Assembly: GCA_023375675.1 (NCBI GenBank)
Contig: JALQBC010000009.1
Span: 434,001-498,000 of the forward strand
Origin: Cytospora piceicola
Taxonomy: Eukaryota; Ascomycota; Sordariomycetes; Diaporthales; Cytosporaceae
Length of the DNA stretch: 64,000 bases
Direction: 5' to 3'
Position 1 is the first letter of the stretch, and every line of letters begins with the position of its first letter. The notes under the pieces are model-generated. The model was not told the DNA's origin and did not search any database. It saw only the letters and a list, made by a program, of their open reading frames with translations. Shown here piece after piece: positions 37,510 to 49,072 of the stretch. Made by a program: the position numbers and the translations under genes.

Positions 37510-39862
37510 CTATGTGCTGACCTGCGGAGCCTCTTCTGTTGCCTCGGGAGCAGGCTCCGCCGTTGGCTCCACAGCTGGAGCTGGAGCCTCCAAATGCACT
37601 GGGGGGTCTGCGGGGACCTCTGCCATGGACTCCTCACTGTTATTGAACTCTGCCTCGCCTTCGACTGCCTCGGTCATGCGTAGCTTCTTCGCACGGCCAT
37701 TCTCGTGAGAATCGGCAGACTCTTTCGCCTCGTTGAGCTCTTGCTCCATCTCATCGAGTCTTCGCTTCATAGCGTTCTCCCGCCGATGGCTCTCGTCAAG
37801 CTGAGAGCGAAGTTGTTGCTCTGAGACAGCAAGCGCGTCGATCTGGGCGCGAAGCTGCTGTTGCTGGGCCTCGGCCTGGGCGGCATCGTGTCCACCATCG
37901 ACCAGCCCCGCGCCGGTGGCTGGAGCAGCACCGGTACCGTAGGTCTCGTAGTGCTGAAGTCGACGCTGGATCAAATCATTAATGACCTCGAGCTCATCAA
38001 TGCGGGTTTTCAAGCCCGAGTTGAGTGCGAGCAGCTCCTCGGGGGTCTGGGGCACACCCTCGCCATTCATAGGCGAGGGGGCGCGGCCGTTGCCTCCCGG
38101 AACGCCGAAACCGGACAGAGGTTGCTGCATATGGTGGTCATCGAGGCCATGGTACAACATGTGACCAGTGTACATGTTTGGAGTTGCGGTTCTCGAGATG
38201 GGGGAATTGGTGTCGTCGATGTGGCCGTTTCCGGGCTTCTGGGAGGTGCGCCTGACACCAAGGGCAGCAGCAGCCGCGTTCTGGGCTTGAAGATCAGCGA
38301 GATTCGCGTCTGAAGCGACGGCTTGATTCTGAGCAAGGGAAATGAAGATTAGCGTCGTGGGACTCGACATCTTCGTGGGTGTAGAGTTGTAGAATTGAAA
38401 TTGCTGCCTACGCACCTTCTTCTTCATATCCATGCCAGGACGCATGGTCTTGACACGATTGCGACTCTTGATAACATCAGTCTTGAGAGAAATTGGTCGG
38501 GGCCGGCCATGCAGCTTGAGGAACAAGCCGCAGGCATTGCAAAGGACGGCACCAGATTCATCGCGTCGCCAGAGAGGGGTGGTTGAAGTCTGACAGTTCT
38601 GGCAGGTGGGCTGTGTTGTTTGTTGGTCATTAGCCGCCATTGAAGCCATCTTGGTTTATTGTTGCAGCCAAGCGCCGCTCCAAGAGAATTGAGAAGATGA
38701 AGGTAAGGAAGGCAGGTGATAATGTAAGTGAAGGAGGATGGATGGAATCGTGATAAGATAAGGGATTGCGTCGGCAAGTTTCTTATCAATGCCCAGATCC
38801 TAGATGCCCTGGTGTGGTGAAGGAGACCCAAATTTTGGACATGACAGTCTTTTTTGGACGGCGAACGGAAAGAGATTTTGGGGCAAGGCAAGGCACGGCA
38901 CGGCACCGCGCGAGGCCATCTAAGTGGAGACTCTAGGCCTGTAGCTCCAGATGTCCCGATCCACTACGGCGTTGCACAGGCCGATAAGCCAATGGCTGCT
39001 TTGGGCTTATCAATCACAGACCCACTAGTTCGGGGGTCCAAGATAAGAAACCCCAGGTGCTGCCCCAGGCCTTTTCCAATCATTTGGGTTGTTTTCTGTT
39101 TCTTTCTCCCCTTTTTGTTTTTGACTGACATGCTTTCATCAATGAATTCCATCGATCCCACTCTGCCTGCTGGACTTCCAAGGATGATGACGTAGACATT
39201 TTGAACCAACATTCGATACCAAACAAACGACGAGACTTGGGATTTGGGGGGGCAATGCGATTCACCGAGAATACCGAGATTACTCGAGAACCGTGAGCTC
39301 TGAACATGTTGGTAATGTGCTTGGTGCATACACAACAGTGCGGCAGCTGAACAAGGACTGCCACACGAAGAAAGATATGGACGGAAAAGAGCAAAAGTCA
39401 CCACTTACCAAACTACCTCCGGGCCCACCGCTCGTCGCAGCCGGAGCTGATGCTGGTATTGAGTACATTGCAGATGGGGATGGGGATGGTGCTGGTGCAC
39501 TCGTCGTTGCTCTGTGTGGTTGGGAAGCGTCAGCGAAACAGGACTCTGACCTGGATGACCATCATTTATCTCAGCGGGATGGATCTAAAGCCCTTCTTTT
39601 TCCTTTTTTCAACACATTTCCAAGGCCATCATCCCACAAACAGGTCATTCCGGCTTAATTGCATAGTAGCCAAGTGCTGTGTATCAACCTACCTCAACTG
39701 GGGCGAACTTGTCGCAGCGGCTGCTGCGGCAGCGGCAGCGGCAATGGATGATATGCCTGGAAGTTGTTGGGTTTGAGAGGCCGTCGTAGACGTAGAGCTT
39801 GGTCGAGATATTGGCTCGAGGGTAGCCGGTAGCGGCAGGACCCCGGGCCCCTGGTCCTCCAT
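37510..39862 (-). CDS. areB: GATA-type transcription factor with leucine zipper (AreB/ASD-4)
   Basis: Nuclear GATA factor related to Aspergillus AreB and Neurospora ASD-4, which act in nitrogen control and development. The long form has exons 39862-39693, 39511-39409, 38610-38416 and 38328-37510, joined in frame (phases 2, 0, 0), giving 428 aa. The N-terminus is Ala/Pro/Ser-rich with a poly-Ala run. The type IVa zinc finger is C94-X2-C97-X17-C115-X2-C118 ([19 protein letters not shown]), followed by basic [20 protein letters not shown] coiled coil with heptad Leu begins near [19 protein letters not shown] and continues through [19 protein letters not shown]. The C-terminus is acidic and Ala/Pro-rich. 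A shorter product can start at the ATG at 38649 inside the 798-nt intron (350 aa). The last few residues are uncertain because CAG|GTCAGC near the stop could be a donor. Confidence 0.88.
38650..38760 (-). promoter_or_regulatory. Possible internal promoter/leader of the short AreB form
   Basis: Read on the minus strand, the end of the 798-nt intron has a pyrimidine-rich stretch, then an A-rich leader (CAATAAACCAAG) directly before ATGGCT at 38649. That ATG is in frame with the zinc-finger exon through a 13-codon extension. This is the usual layout of a fungal transcription start. Confidence 0.45.
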
Positions 39863-41495
39863 CTTGATTCCTCGGAAGGTCAGGGGAGGTAGCTCGATGT
39901 GGCACAGATGTTCGGGTGGTGGTGTCAAGGACGGATGTGGTACCGGCAAGGGAAGCAAGGGAGACCTGTTCGAAGCCAGCTTGACGGTCGGCGACGAGGC
40001 CGCGGGTGAGGTATGGTAGGTGAGTATGAATTCGGAAGACTCGGGTGGGCAGTCAGACGCTGATGCCTCGAGGTTTGTGGCAAAGCTGTCTCGGGTTGGT
40101 CGTTCCGTTTGGCTTTGTTAAGGCTGTATTTCGGGATCAAAAAGATTCGTCGCGGATCGTATATCGTCAAGAGCCAAGTATCGCGCAAGAGTCGAGAGAG
40201 GTAAAGTTTCCGGATAAAAGCTGACCGAGGAAGGAGGAGGAGGCAGTAAGACAAGCGGATTGGACGACACAGGAAACGAAGCGAGTGAATTGAAGATGGA
40301 GGAACGGGAAAACAGCGAACGATAAAGGGGGCCAAATTCGATGTCTAATACTTCAGAACATTACGACTTAATAATAGATGGAATTGATCAACCAGATACT
40401 TGAGAGGCAGACTATAAAAGAAGTGATGACAGTTGTGCTAGAAGCAGAGAAGAAAAAAAATGGAACAGAAGAGTTTCGTCCTTGGAGTATGGATGGACAG
40501 ATTATTTCAAGAAAGTAAAGTGCAGCGTAGTCAGACAGACTATTGGAAGATCCCAGACCCTTGCCACAACCCCTTACTATCCAGTATTATCGCGGATCCA
40601 TCAAGCGGGTATCGCCGCACTGTACCTCTCTACCTGTAACAATCCTCTCAACTTTTACTGTGTTCCTACTCCGTGCCAGTCAGTCTTTATTGGCTGTCCA
40701 ACCTGCTAAACGAATCAGCAGGTGAGGCGAACACCCCTACTTCCCAAGACACAATTCCTGGTGGCACAGCCTGCGGCACAGCCTGACAGCCTAACAGTCC
40801 GACAGTCTGACAGTCTGACAAGAGACGAGGTTGAAGGAGTACTAAGTAATCTGTTTGCACCGTTCAGGAAAACGGTGTGGGGACGACCGGAAAGGGGAGA
40901 GATCACCTTGCTTCTAGATATAGCACGGCAGACAGGAACCTTATTTTCGATATCCGATAAAGAGCATGTGCTCGGTAATGCGTCTATCCCGCCCTAGCTT
41001 CTGCCATGACCTTGAGACCGAGTATTCTACACTACCTAGGTACCTACCTAGGTAGGTAAATGGGTCCATCTCTTTGTCTTATCATCTGGCAGCGGATTCC
41101 AAGGTGTGCCTGCCGTTGGTGCAAACGGAGTTCCGGGAGGGCAGGAAACGGTGCGGAGATACATCCGCCGTCAAGTACCTTGGTACATACACACCGTGGG
41201 TACCTACCTATGTAGGTACTTAAGGTACCTAGGTGGGAAGGTAGCCCTTGCGGCAGAGATGCCGAGTGGCTCGAGCGAGCCGGGATGGACGAGATTTGAT
41301 TGAACTCGATTTGCTTATCTAAGGACGCTCTGGCCTCCAGGTCCCGGTGGTCCCCTACCCCTGTCGCTGCACTCGCCATCTGCCTGCCGATCAAAAAATA
41401 AATTTGGCGATGAACTTTTGCCGTCTGCCACCCTCCTCAAGGTCACAATCTCTACTACACACAGTTTCTCCCCCCTCCCCCCAAGGAAAGGGAAA
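39863..41495. promoter_or_regulatory. Divergent promoter region of areB and KRR1
   Basis: 1.6 kb between two divergent starts. It has ACCTAGGT palindromes at 41034, 41046 and 41227. The areB side contains a CT/GA-rich leader. No gene is supported. Confidence 0.5.
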
Positions 41496-42618
<1,123 letters not shown>

Positions 42619-42791
42619 GGTGCAGCCTCGGGCTTCTCTCTCTGGTCGGTGTCTCAACCACTTATATGATACCCGGTCAATGTACAGGCCAATCGCAATC
42701 TGTTGGTTTCCAAGAAGAAGCACGTGAGCATCTGGCACTGAGTCTCTTGATCTTCGAGTCTGTGATATTATCCCAGGAACATACATTAGCC

Positions 42792-43945
42792 TTACAACTT
42801 CGAAGATGGCCCGGGTTTCGACATGTCGACGACGAGCTTCCCAAACTGCCTCCCGTCTTTCATATCGGCGAACAGACTGTCTATACCGTCCAGATTCCTC
42901 AACCCTTTCACGACCCTGCTCACGACTGGTCGGATCTGCTTCTCCCTTACGAATCTCACCATCTCCCTGAACTCTTTCCTCGATCCCATCGTACTGCCTT
43001 TCAACTCCACGTTCTTGAGAACTGCTTGCATACTCCAGGGCATGGTCGGAGACAAAGTCATCCCGTACTGGGAAATGATACCGCCGGGCTTGAGCGTCTT
43101 GATCGTCTTAGCCACGATATCTCCGCCCGCCCCATCGATCACAGCGTCCAAGTACGGCCTGCTCTTCGGCAGCATGTTCAGCAACTGCTTATCCCAGTCC
43201 TTGTCTCGATACGACACTCCGCCCTTGGCGCCCATCTTCACGGCCTTCTCGACCTTGGCCTTGTCGCCACTCGTCACCCACACGCTACAGCCCAGCGCGA
43301 CCGCAAACTGCAGCACCTGCAGCGCGACACCCCCACCGATGCCAGTCACAAGTATGTTCCTGCCGGGGCCTGCGTTTTCCCCGGTTTTGGTGACCAGCGC
43401 CCTCCAGCCAGTCAAACCCACGAGCGGCAGCGCGGCGCCTTCCACGGCAGACAGGTGCTCGGGGGCGACCTCGACGTCGTCCTCGTGGCAGACGATGTAC
43501 TCCTGCGCCGTGCCGGCATCGTACATGGCTGTGCCGCCTATGACGGAATACTTCTTGCTGTCCTCTGGTCCATCAGGATGGGAGTCCCAACCACGGGCCG
43601 GGAGAAGAATGACGTCCTTGCCCTGGACGTTGCGCGTGCATTGGGGACCAGACTTGACGACGGTGCCTTGGCCGTCTGCGAGTAAGGGGTGGTCAAAGGA
43701 GAGGCCTGGATAGAGGTGCTGCCTGATGAACAGGTCTCTGTGGTTGAGTGCGGCGGCATTAAGGCGAACTAGGACTTCTTTCGGTCCGGGTTCTGGTACG
43801 GTAACATCTCTCAGTTGGAGGCTAGAGGAGGAAGAGTGAGTTTTAGCTGGCGTTGACCGAGCAGGACTATGTTGTTGAAGACGTACGGATAATAGACTTG
43901 GCCTGGACGACCGTCAATCTTCTTGATCGTAAGTGCGACGGGCAT
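42792..43945 (-). CDS. Zinc-type alcohol dehydrogenase-like MDR oxidoreductase
   Basis: Medium-chain dehydrogenase/reductase of the quinone oxidoreductase-like branch (similar to S. pombe C1773.06c). Probably NAD(P)H-dependent and cytosolic; substrate unknown. Exons 43945-43887 and 43821-42792 give 362 aa; the intron joins in frame at Pro20. The N-terminal GroES-like domain has LNAAALNHRDLFIRQHLYPG and LADGQGTVV; the zinc ligands of classical alcohol dehydrogenases are not evident. The nucleotide-binding fold has NILVTGIGGGVALQVLQFA, and a later segment has DAVIDGAGG. The frame is clean and full length for the family. A possible relative of this family survives only as a fragment at 45.2 kb. 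Confidence 0.88.
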
Positions 43946-44336
43946 ATTGGCTGGTGTGCTGCTCTGGTATCGTCTTCACACTGTCTTCTTGCATCCAGGG
44001 GCCTGGTATAGTTTAGTGAAGGGTCATATAATGGAAACGGTCAATACTAGCTGCAGTGATTAAGATGAAGTATTCAATGAATGGAGGGAGTGTCCAGATG
44101 ACGTCTCCTTTAAGACATACTGATCTTCATACTGCAGATACCAAAGCCTCTTTTTTGAGAGCTCCCCGCATTTCGGCGAGACGTGCCTCGGCTCTTCTCA
44201 ACTCCGCCGGGGATGAAGCCCGGAGCCGGAGTGGAACGAGGCCAACAACACAACTCACTAACCACACAACACACAGCTGGCCGACATGGGATGGAAGCTC
44301 ACTATTCATTCCAATGCGCTTCCATATGTGACTTGA
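43946..44336. other. Short intergenic region next to the YeeE remnant
   Basis: Holds the oxidoreductase promoter. Nothing else recognised. Confidence 0.6.
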
Positions 44337-44736
44337 TCAAGCTACCAGCTGGGACACAGTGATGGCAGCAGCAAAGGCCGCAAACTTGGACACGTAGCTC
44401 GACACCGTCATGAGCCCCATGCCGCTGACCCTGTGGCCCGAAGTGCACCCACCGCCGAGCCCGGACCCCACGGCCATCAGGAAGCCCACCGACAAGGGCC
44501 CTGGGCGGAGGCACCCGCGACGGTCATGGGGGCCGAGGGGACGCCCATGGCGAGCTGGGGGAAGACCATGCCGGGGCACGAGGCTGATAGTGACATGCCC
44601 ATGCCGAGGACGGCGCCGCCGATGATGTTTCCGTCGAGAGGGAACCCGAGGAGACCGACGGGTGAATAGGACCGTGGCGTTGGGACTTTGCGGCCTAGTA
44701 GTTGGAGGATCTCGAGTGAGAGACTGACTGTGTGTC
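44337..44736 (-). pseudogene. YeeE/YedE-like membrane transporter remnant, frameshifted
   Basis: Two pieces of a sulfur-compound transporter-like membrane protein (YeeE/YedE, DUF395 type) lie in different frames. The first, about 44736-44500, reads SLSLEILQLLGRKVP and then a small-residue membrane stretch with IIGGAVLGMGMSLSASCPG, and stops at 44477. The second, about 44490-44337, reads LSVGFLMAVGSGLGGGCTSG and contains the family GGCTSGH motif, ending at 44337. No splice pair can join them over the short gap (an AG occurs but no adequate intron). The pieces amount to well under the family length. Family call is from motifs only. Confidence 0.55.
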
Positions 44737-45053
44737 AGCCTCGGACAGGGCGGCGGCGATGTTGCGCATGCACTGTTCCGCCTGCTCTGCTACATCCGGC
44801 ATGATGATACCGGTCTCGTAGTCGTAGCTGTGATGGTGAGTGAGGAGAGATTCGAGATAGTCATTAAGCAGCAGTGAGGGTAATATAAGCTGGGGGGGGG
44901 GGGGGTAAAGACCGGGAGATGAAACTCTATTCACCCTGTACATCCCGACACAAACACAAAGTCTCCGTCGACGACGGCTCTGGAGTAGCCAATATGCGCC
45001 TCGAAGGTGCTGCCGGAGCTGATGAGCCTGCGGTTGGGAGTATGGTGAGTCAT
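44695..45053 (-). pseudogene. RidA/YjgF-family gene, truncated
   Basis: Resembles the N-terminal half of RidA-family enamine/imine deaminases of bacterial type (RLISSGSTFEAHIGYSRAVV, DGDFVFVSGCTG, then YDYETGIIMPDVAEQAEQCM and RNIAAALSEAD). Exon 1 is 45053-44935 and exon 2 starts at 44827; a GTGAAT/ACAG intron joins them in frame at Gly40. Homology stops at 44734, about residue 71 of the usual 130. The C-terminal half, with the conserved substrate-site residues, is missing. Ten unrelated codons lead to a stop at 44695, and in another frame the YeeE-like sequence begins at once. The start ATG is intact, so a short product is possible, but an active trimeric enzyme is unlikely. Confidence 0.65.
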
Positions 45054-45649
45054 TGTAAGAATCTCGGATGATATTCGTGGGAAGTTGACAACAGTTACAC
45101 ATCCACTCTTGAGATGCAAGTAGTCTATGTTTATGTACCACAGTCAAGTATGACTCCCACTTCACCCATCATGGCCAGGAGTCCCAACATGACTCACCAG
45201 CACGCCGGATTTGCAGGCTACATCCAGCATCTCGTGGATGGTGGATGGGTTAATACTGACAACGCTGAGGTGGCTCTGGGACAGTAAAAGCCACGGAGCC
45301 CAAAAGGCTTAACGGCCATGAGTACACACGAACGTTGCTTCTTGTAACGGCATGTCTTACCATTGCACATCTAACCATATCAATACAATAGCCTATCGTT
45401 GCGGTTTGAGACGGGAAACACCCGTGATGGTGTCCTACATCTCTATACCTCAAGACCCACCAACAAGGCATGCTTTTTTGGATATTCCGTTGCCCTTGGG
45501 CGTCTCGAAAACATAAAAATGAAACAAAAAAAAACGGCACACACCAAACTCCAATTAAAACCATACAGACAAACAGACAGGACGCACCTCCACAAGCGAC
45601 AACCCTGCCTCACCAATCTTCCCCTCTCCAGCTATAGAATCAAGTCTGG
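45054..45649. other. Intergenic region with a possible dehydrogenase exon fragment
   Basis: Mostly featureless. On the minus strand, about 45259-45198 reads NPSTIHEMLDVACKSGVL followed by a GTGAGT donor, which resembles the C-terminal part of a zinc alcohol dehydrogenase. No continuation was found, so it may be a relic or chance. Confidence 0.3.
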
Positions 45650-48246
45650 CTAACCCAGCATAGAGTGTGTCCGGACGGCCTTGGGACCCAATTCACTAGA
45701 AGGGTGAAGTTAGCATCGGGGTTACACGTGGCATGGCCTATCAGCCGGGGAACATGCAAACAAGACATAAACTTACTTGAAATCCACCCGGTTCAGGCTC
45801 ATCAGCCTCTGCGCCTCCAGACCCTGCGCGTCCATGTTGTGCACGCAGAACACCAGCCGCGCGGCCACCAGCGACCCCAGGAACATGGCCTCCTCGAACC
45901 CGTGCTTGGTCCACTCGGCCAGGTACGTCGGCATCGCCGCCAGCTTGATCGACGTCGGCGTCTGGCTGTGGAAGTGGTGCGCCGCCGCGTCGCCCGGCGT
46001 GGACATGCCGGGGTGTGGCCCCTGCTGCAGCGACGCCGTCGTCGCCGCCTGGAGCAGCGGGTTGACGCCCGACGACGTGGCGGGCATGGTGTGCGGCGGG
46101 CCGGTGAAGCTCCCCGTGGGCGTCTGCGCGCCAGTCCCCGACGGCGTCGCCATGTTCGAGGGCAGCTCTGACGTGAACATGGTCGCACTGCTGGGCGAGA
46201 TTAGATGTCGCGACGTCAAGGTCTGCAAGATGTTGTCCTTGAGGCCACGGATTCGGCTTCCGTTACCCACGAACGTGATGTTCTCCCAGCATGCAGGGCG
46301 CATATACATGTCGCCGATGCTCTGGACAGCCTCGTAGATGGTTGTAGCGATGCGGTCGATCTCGGCGCGGTCCGCAAAGGTGAACCGCTCGAGACCGATT
46401 TCGAGGTCCCTCCGGACTCGCCTCATCTGGGGCTCTGATGATGCCGCCGGTGTGACTGATGCGTCTGGGGGTGGTAGGAAGTTGTCTACCTTGAAGGCGC
46501 CGTCGGCTGTCTGTTGCTCCTTAGGCTTGTCTGCTTCGCCTGCTGTAGCGTCTGGTTTCGGTCCCTCATCATTGGTAGTCGGCACAACACCTTCTTTCTG
46601 CTCGCCCTCCTTGTTCTCGGCTTCTTTTTGCTCGCCCTCCGTGGTCTCAGCTTCCTTCTGCTCGCCCTCCTTTTGCTCGTCATCTTTCTGCTCGCCCTCT
46701 TTCTGCTCGCCCTCTTTTTGCTCGCCCTCTTTCTGCTCGCCCTCTTTCTGCTCGTCATCTTTCTGCTCGCCCTCTTTCTGCTCGCCCTCTTTCTGCTCGC
46801 CCTCTCTCTGCTCGCCCTCTCTCTGCTCGCCCTCTCTCTGCTCGCCCTCTCTCTGCTCGCCCTCTCTCTGCTCGTCTTCTTTCTGCCCCACATCATCCAT
46901 AGCCTGGTCCCCCTCCGGCGCCGGCGCGCTGGGCTCCTCCTGGACGACCTCCTCGTAGTGGAACAGGTTCTTCAGCCTCTTGGCGTTGGGCAGCCGCGCC
47001 GCCTTGCTCGCGTCGGCCGCCTCCTGGATCTTGGCCTTCTTGCCGGCCTTCAGCTTCTCCGCCTTCTCCCTCTCCTTCTTGGCCAGGAACTCCTTGGTCT
47101 GCCCGCTCGTCACGATGTCCGCGATGTTGAGCACCCCGTCGTTGTCGGCGCCCCTGTCGTCCCCGGCCACCAGCGCGTCCTCGGCGTCCGCGCCGCCCAC
47201 GGGCCCGTCGGTCGTCGTCCCCGCGGCGGCCTGCGCGGCGGGCTGTCCCGTCGGGGCCTCCGTCGCGGGCGCGCTGCCGCTGCCTGTCGTCGTCGCCGTC
47301 GCCGCCGCCGCCGCCGCCGATGCCGAAGCCGAGGGGAGCTCCATCAGCGCAGGCTGGTCCGCGGCGTACGGCAGGACCTCGCAGATCTGGCTCCTCTTTA
47401 GCTGCTCCGCCATGTCGTACGTGAAGTCCTGGTCCTCGAGCAGGCTCAGCAGCTTCCGCGTGAACACCTCGCCGCCGGAGATCATCGCCTCCTCCTCCTC
47501 CTGCTGGGCGCTGTCCGGCGTCGTCACGCCGAGGTCCTTGTGGTTGACCACCCTGTTCTCGTAGATGCACGTCACGTCCACCTTCTCGAAGCCGATGTCG
47601 ACCACGGTCATGCTGGGCCACCGCAGGCCGTACTGTGTCGCAACGCCGCTGTGGATCAGGCAGAGCGCCGGGGTCTTGGTCTTCTCGAACACGTAGCGCG
47701 CAATGTCCTCGCAGTCCGGCCGTGTCCATTGGGGCGACGCCATCAGCATGATGGGCGTGTTGTGGTAGGTCGTCGTCAGCATGCTGTGCACGTGGTCGAG
47801 GAAGGCGAGGAAGGCATCCATGTTGACGATGCGGCCGCCTGTAGGTAAGACATGATCATTAGCCTGTTGATCGCGAGGAAGTGAAAGAAAAAACAGAACA
47901 AAACCCGTTGGGTGCATCACAAACCTTGCATTGGATATACAGCGCCCTCGGTGGAATCAGGGTCCTCGACAGTCTCCCACTCCTCGTCGTCCTTCTTGTC
48001 TCCATTCTGCGCAGCCCCGTTCGCATTGCCCATGGGACCTGAGCCTGCTGCGAGAGGCTTCTTCTTCTCCCTCTTATACGTGTAATACGGCCTCCAGGCG
48101 CCCGTCTCCTCGTCCCTGAACATGCGCGTGGGGAACCGCTGCGAGGGGGGCGTCAACTCGCTGCAGCCGAGCTGGGCCATCGTCGTCGAGGAGCCGGGGC
48201 ACATGACGAGGACCTGCTCCTCCCTCCATCTTGTTTGCGACGACAT
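45650..48246 (-). CDS. arp9: Actin-related protein Arp9, SWI/SNF and RSC subunit
   Basis: Nuclear actin-related subunit of SWI/SNF-type chromatin remodellers. Exons 48246-47925, 47838-45777 and 45695-45650 give 809 aa; joins are in frame (phases 1, 2). The frame also runs through intron 1 from a false upstream start; splicing rebuilds EGAVYPMQGGRIVNMDAF, the family motif. Actin-fold parts follow: MLMASPQWTRPDCEDIARYV, ATQYGLRWPSMTVVDIGFEK and YENRVVNHKDLG. A large insert contains poly-Ala, charged helices and an EGEQ repeat block. The fold resumes near ITFVGNGSRIRGLKDNI, and the short last exon gives NELGPKAVRTHSMLG. Yeast Arp9 has 467 residues; the excess is the insert. ATP-binding residues look degenerate, as in yeast Arp9 (inference). 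Confidence 0.87.
46587..46889 (-). repeat. 15-bp minisatellite encoding (K/R)EGEQ repeats in Arp9
   Basis: About 18 imperfect 15-bp units translate to REGEQ, KEGEQ and KDDEQ. A block of near-identical REGEQ units (46797-46871) is the most homogeneous, suggesting recent expansion. The repeat is in frame and disordered. Confidence 0.9.
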
Positions 48247-49072
48247 TTTCTGAGGTGTTGTGGGTGGTGCAGTTGTTTTGTTGTGGCTGCGGAACAGCAA
48301 GTCTGGCGCGGTTGCTCACACACAGTCTCGGTCTTATCTCACTCAAGAGAGTCCAGTCGCTTCGCTGTGTCGCGACCGCGTCTCCGGTGCCTGGCTCGCC
48401 TGTGAATTTTGGAGGCGGGAAGCTATGGCCACCCTACATACGCTAGGGTGCCCTGCCATGTACATTACGGTACATACGGTACGTCGGTACGTACCTGACA
48501 ATAACGCTGGCTTACCCGGACCCGAACCCTGACGCCCTTGTTACCACTTTTCTGTCTGTCTGTTCTACTCCTGTGCATCATGTAACAAATGAGTGGTTAA
48601 TAGTAGATGTAAACTGGACAGATAGGACGGATCGTTCATAGCCATAACCCGAAGACATGGGACGGAGAATTCAGCATGTTTCTTCCAAGAGCGTGGGTCA
48701 TCCCCGGCAGCATTTCTGGGAGCTGGGCACGAAAGATATAAGATGGTCTTCTGGGTATATTCGACTACTACCAACAAGGTGATCTATTCATACTCTCTGT
48801 CTGTCCTTGTAGCAATGCGTAAAACATTACACATAAACAATGCCATGTGCCCCTTCGCGACAACCCAGACCAATTTTCGTCCTCAATCCGAGGGATGGAT
48901 ATCACGCTTCTGTTACCCCGAACGCCAATGCCAAATACCAGCTCAAATCCCAAGGCACCCACCAAATCACGCCCTCCAGTCACCTTGCTCTTACCATCCT
49001 GACCTCTTGCCTCCCTGTTTACCGAGGTCTGTACGTCTATTTTCATCGGTGCCCTCCCTTCCTGTGCCACAA
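48247..49072. other. Intergenic region between arp9 and the Ysc84 gene
   Basis: Arp9 promoter and the 3' flank of the Ysc84-domain gene. It has a GTAC-rich patch near 48461-48496. No gene recognised. Confidence 0.6.

Noticed and set aside
46514..47401. 295-codon plus-strand frame opposite Arp9
   Set aside because: Produced by the 15-bp repeat and GC-rich codons of Arp9; Leu/Arg-rich nonsense.
47839..47920. N-terminal extension MMHPTGFVLFF of the Arp9 frame
   Set aside because: It is intron 1 read through; splicing 47925 to 47838 restores a conserved family motif.
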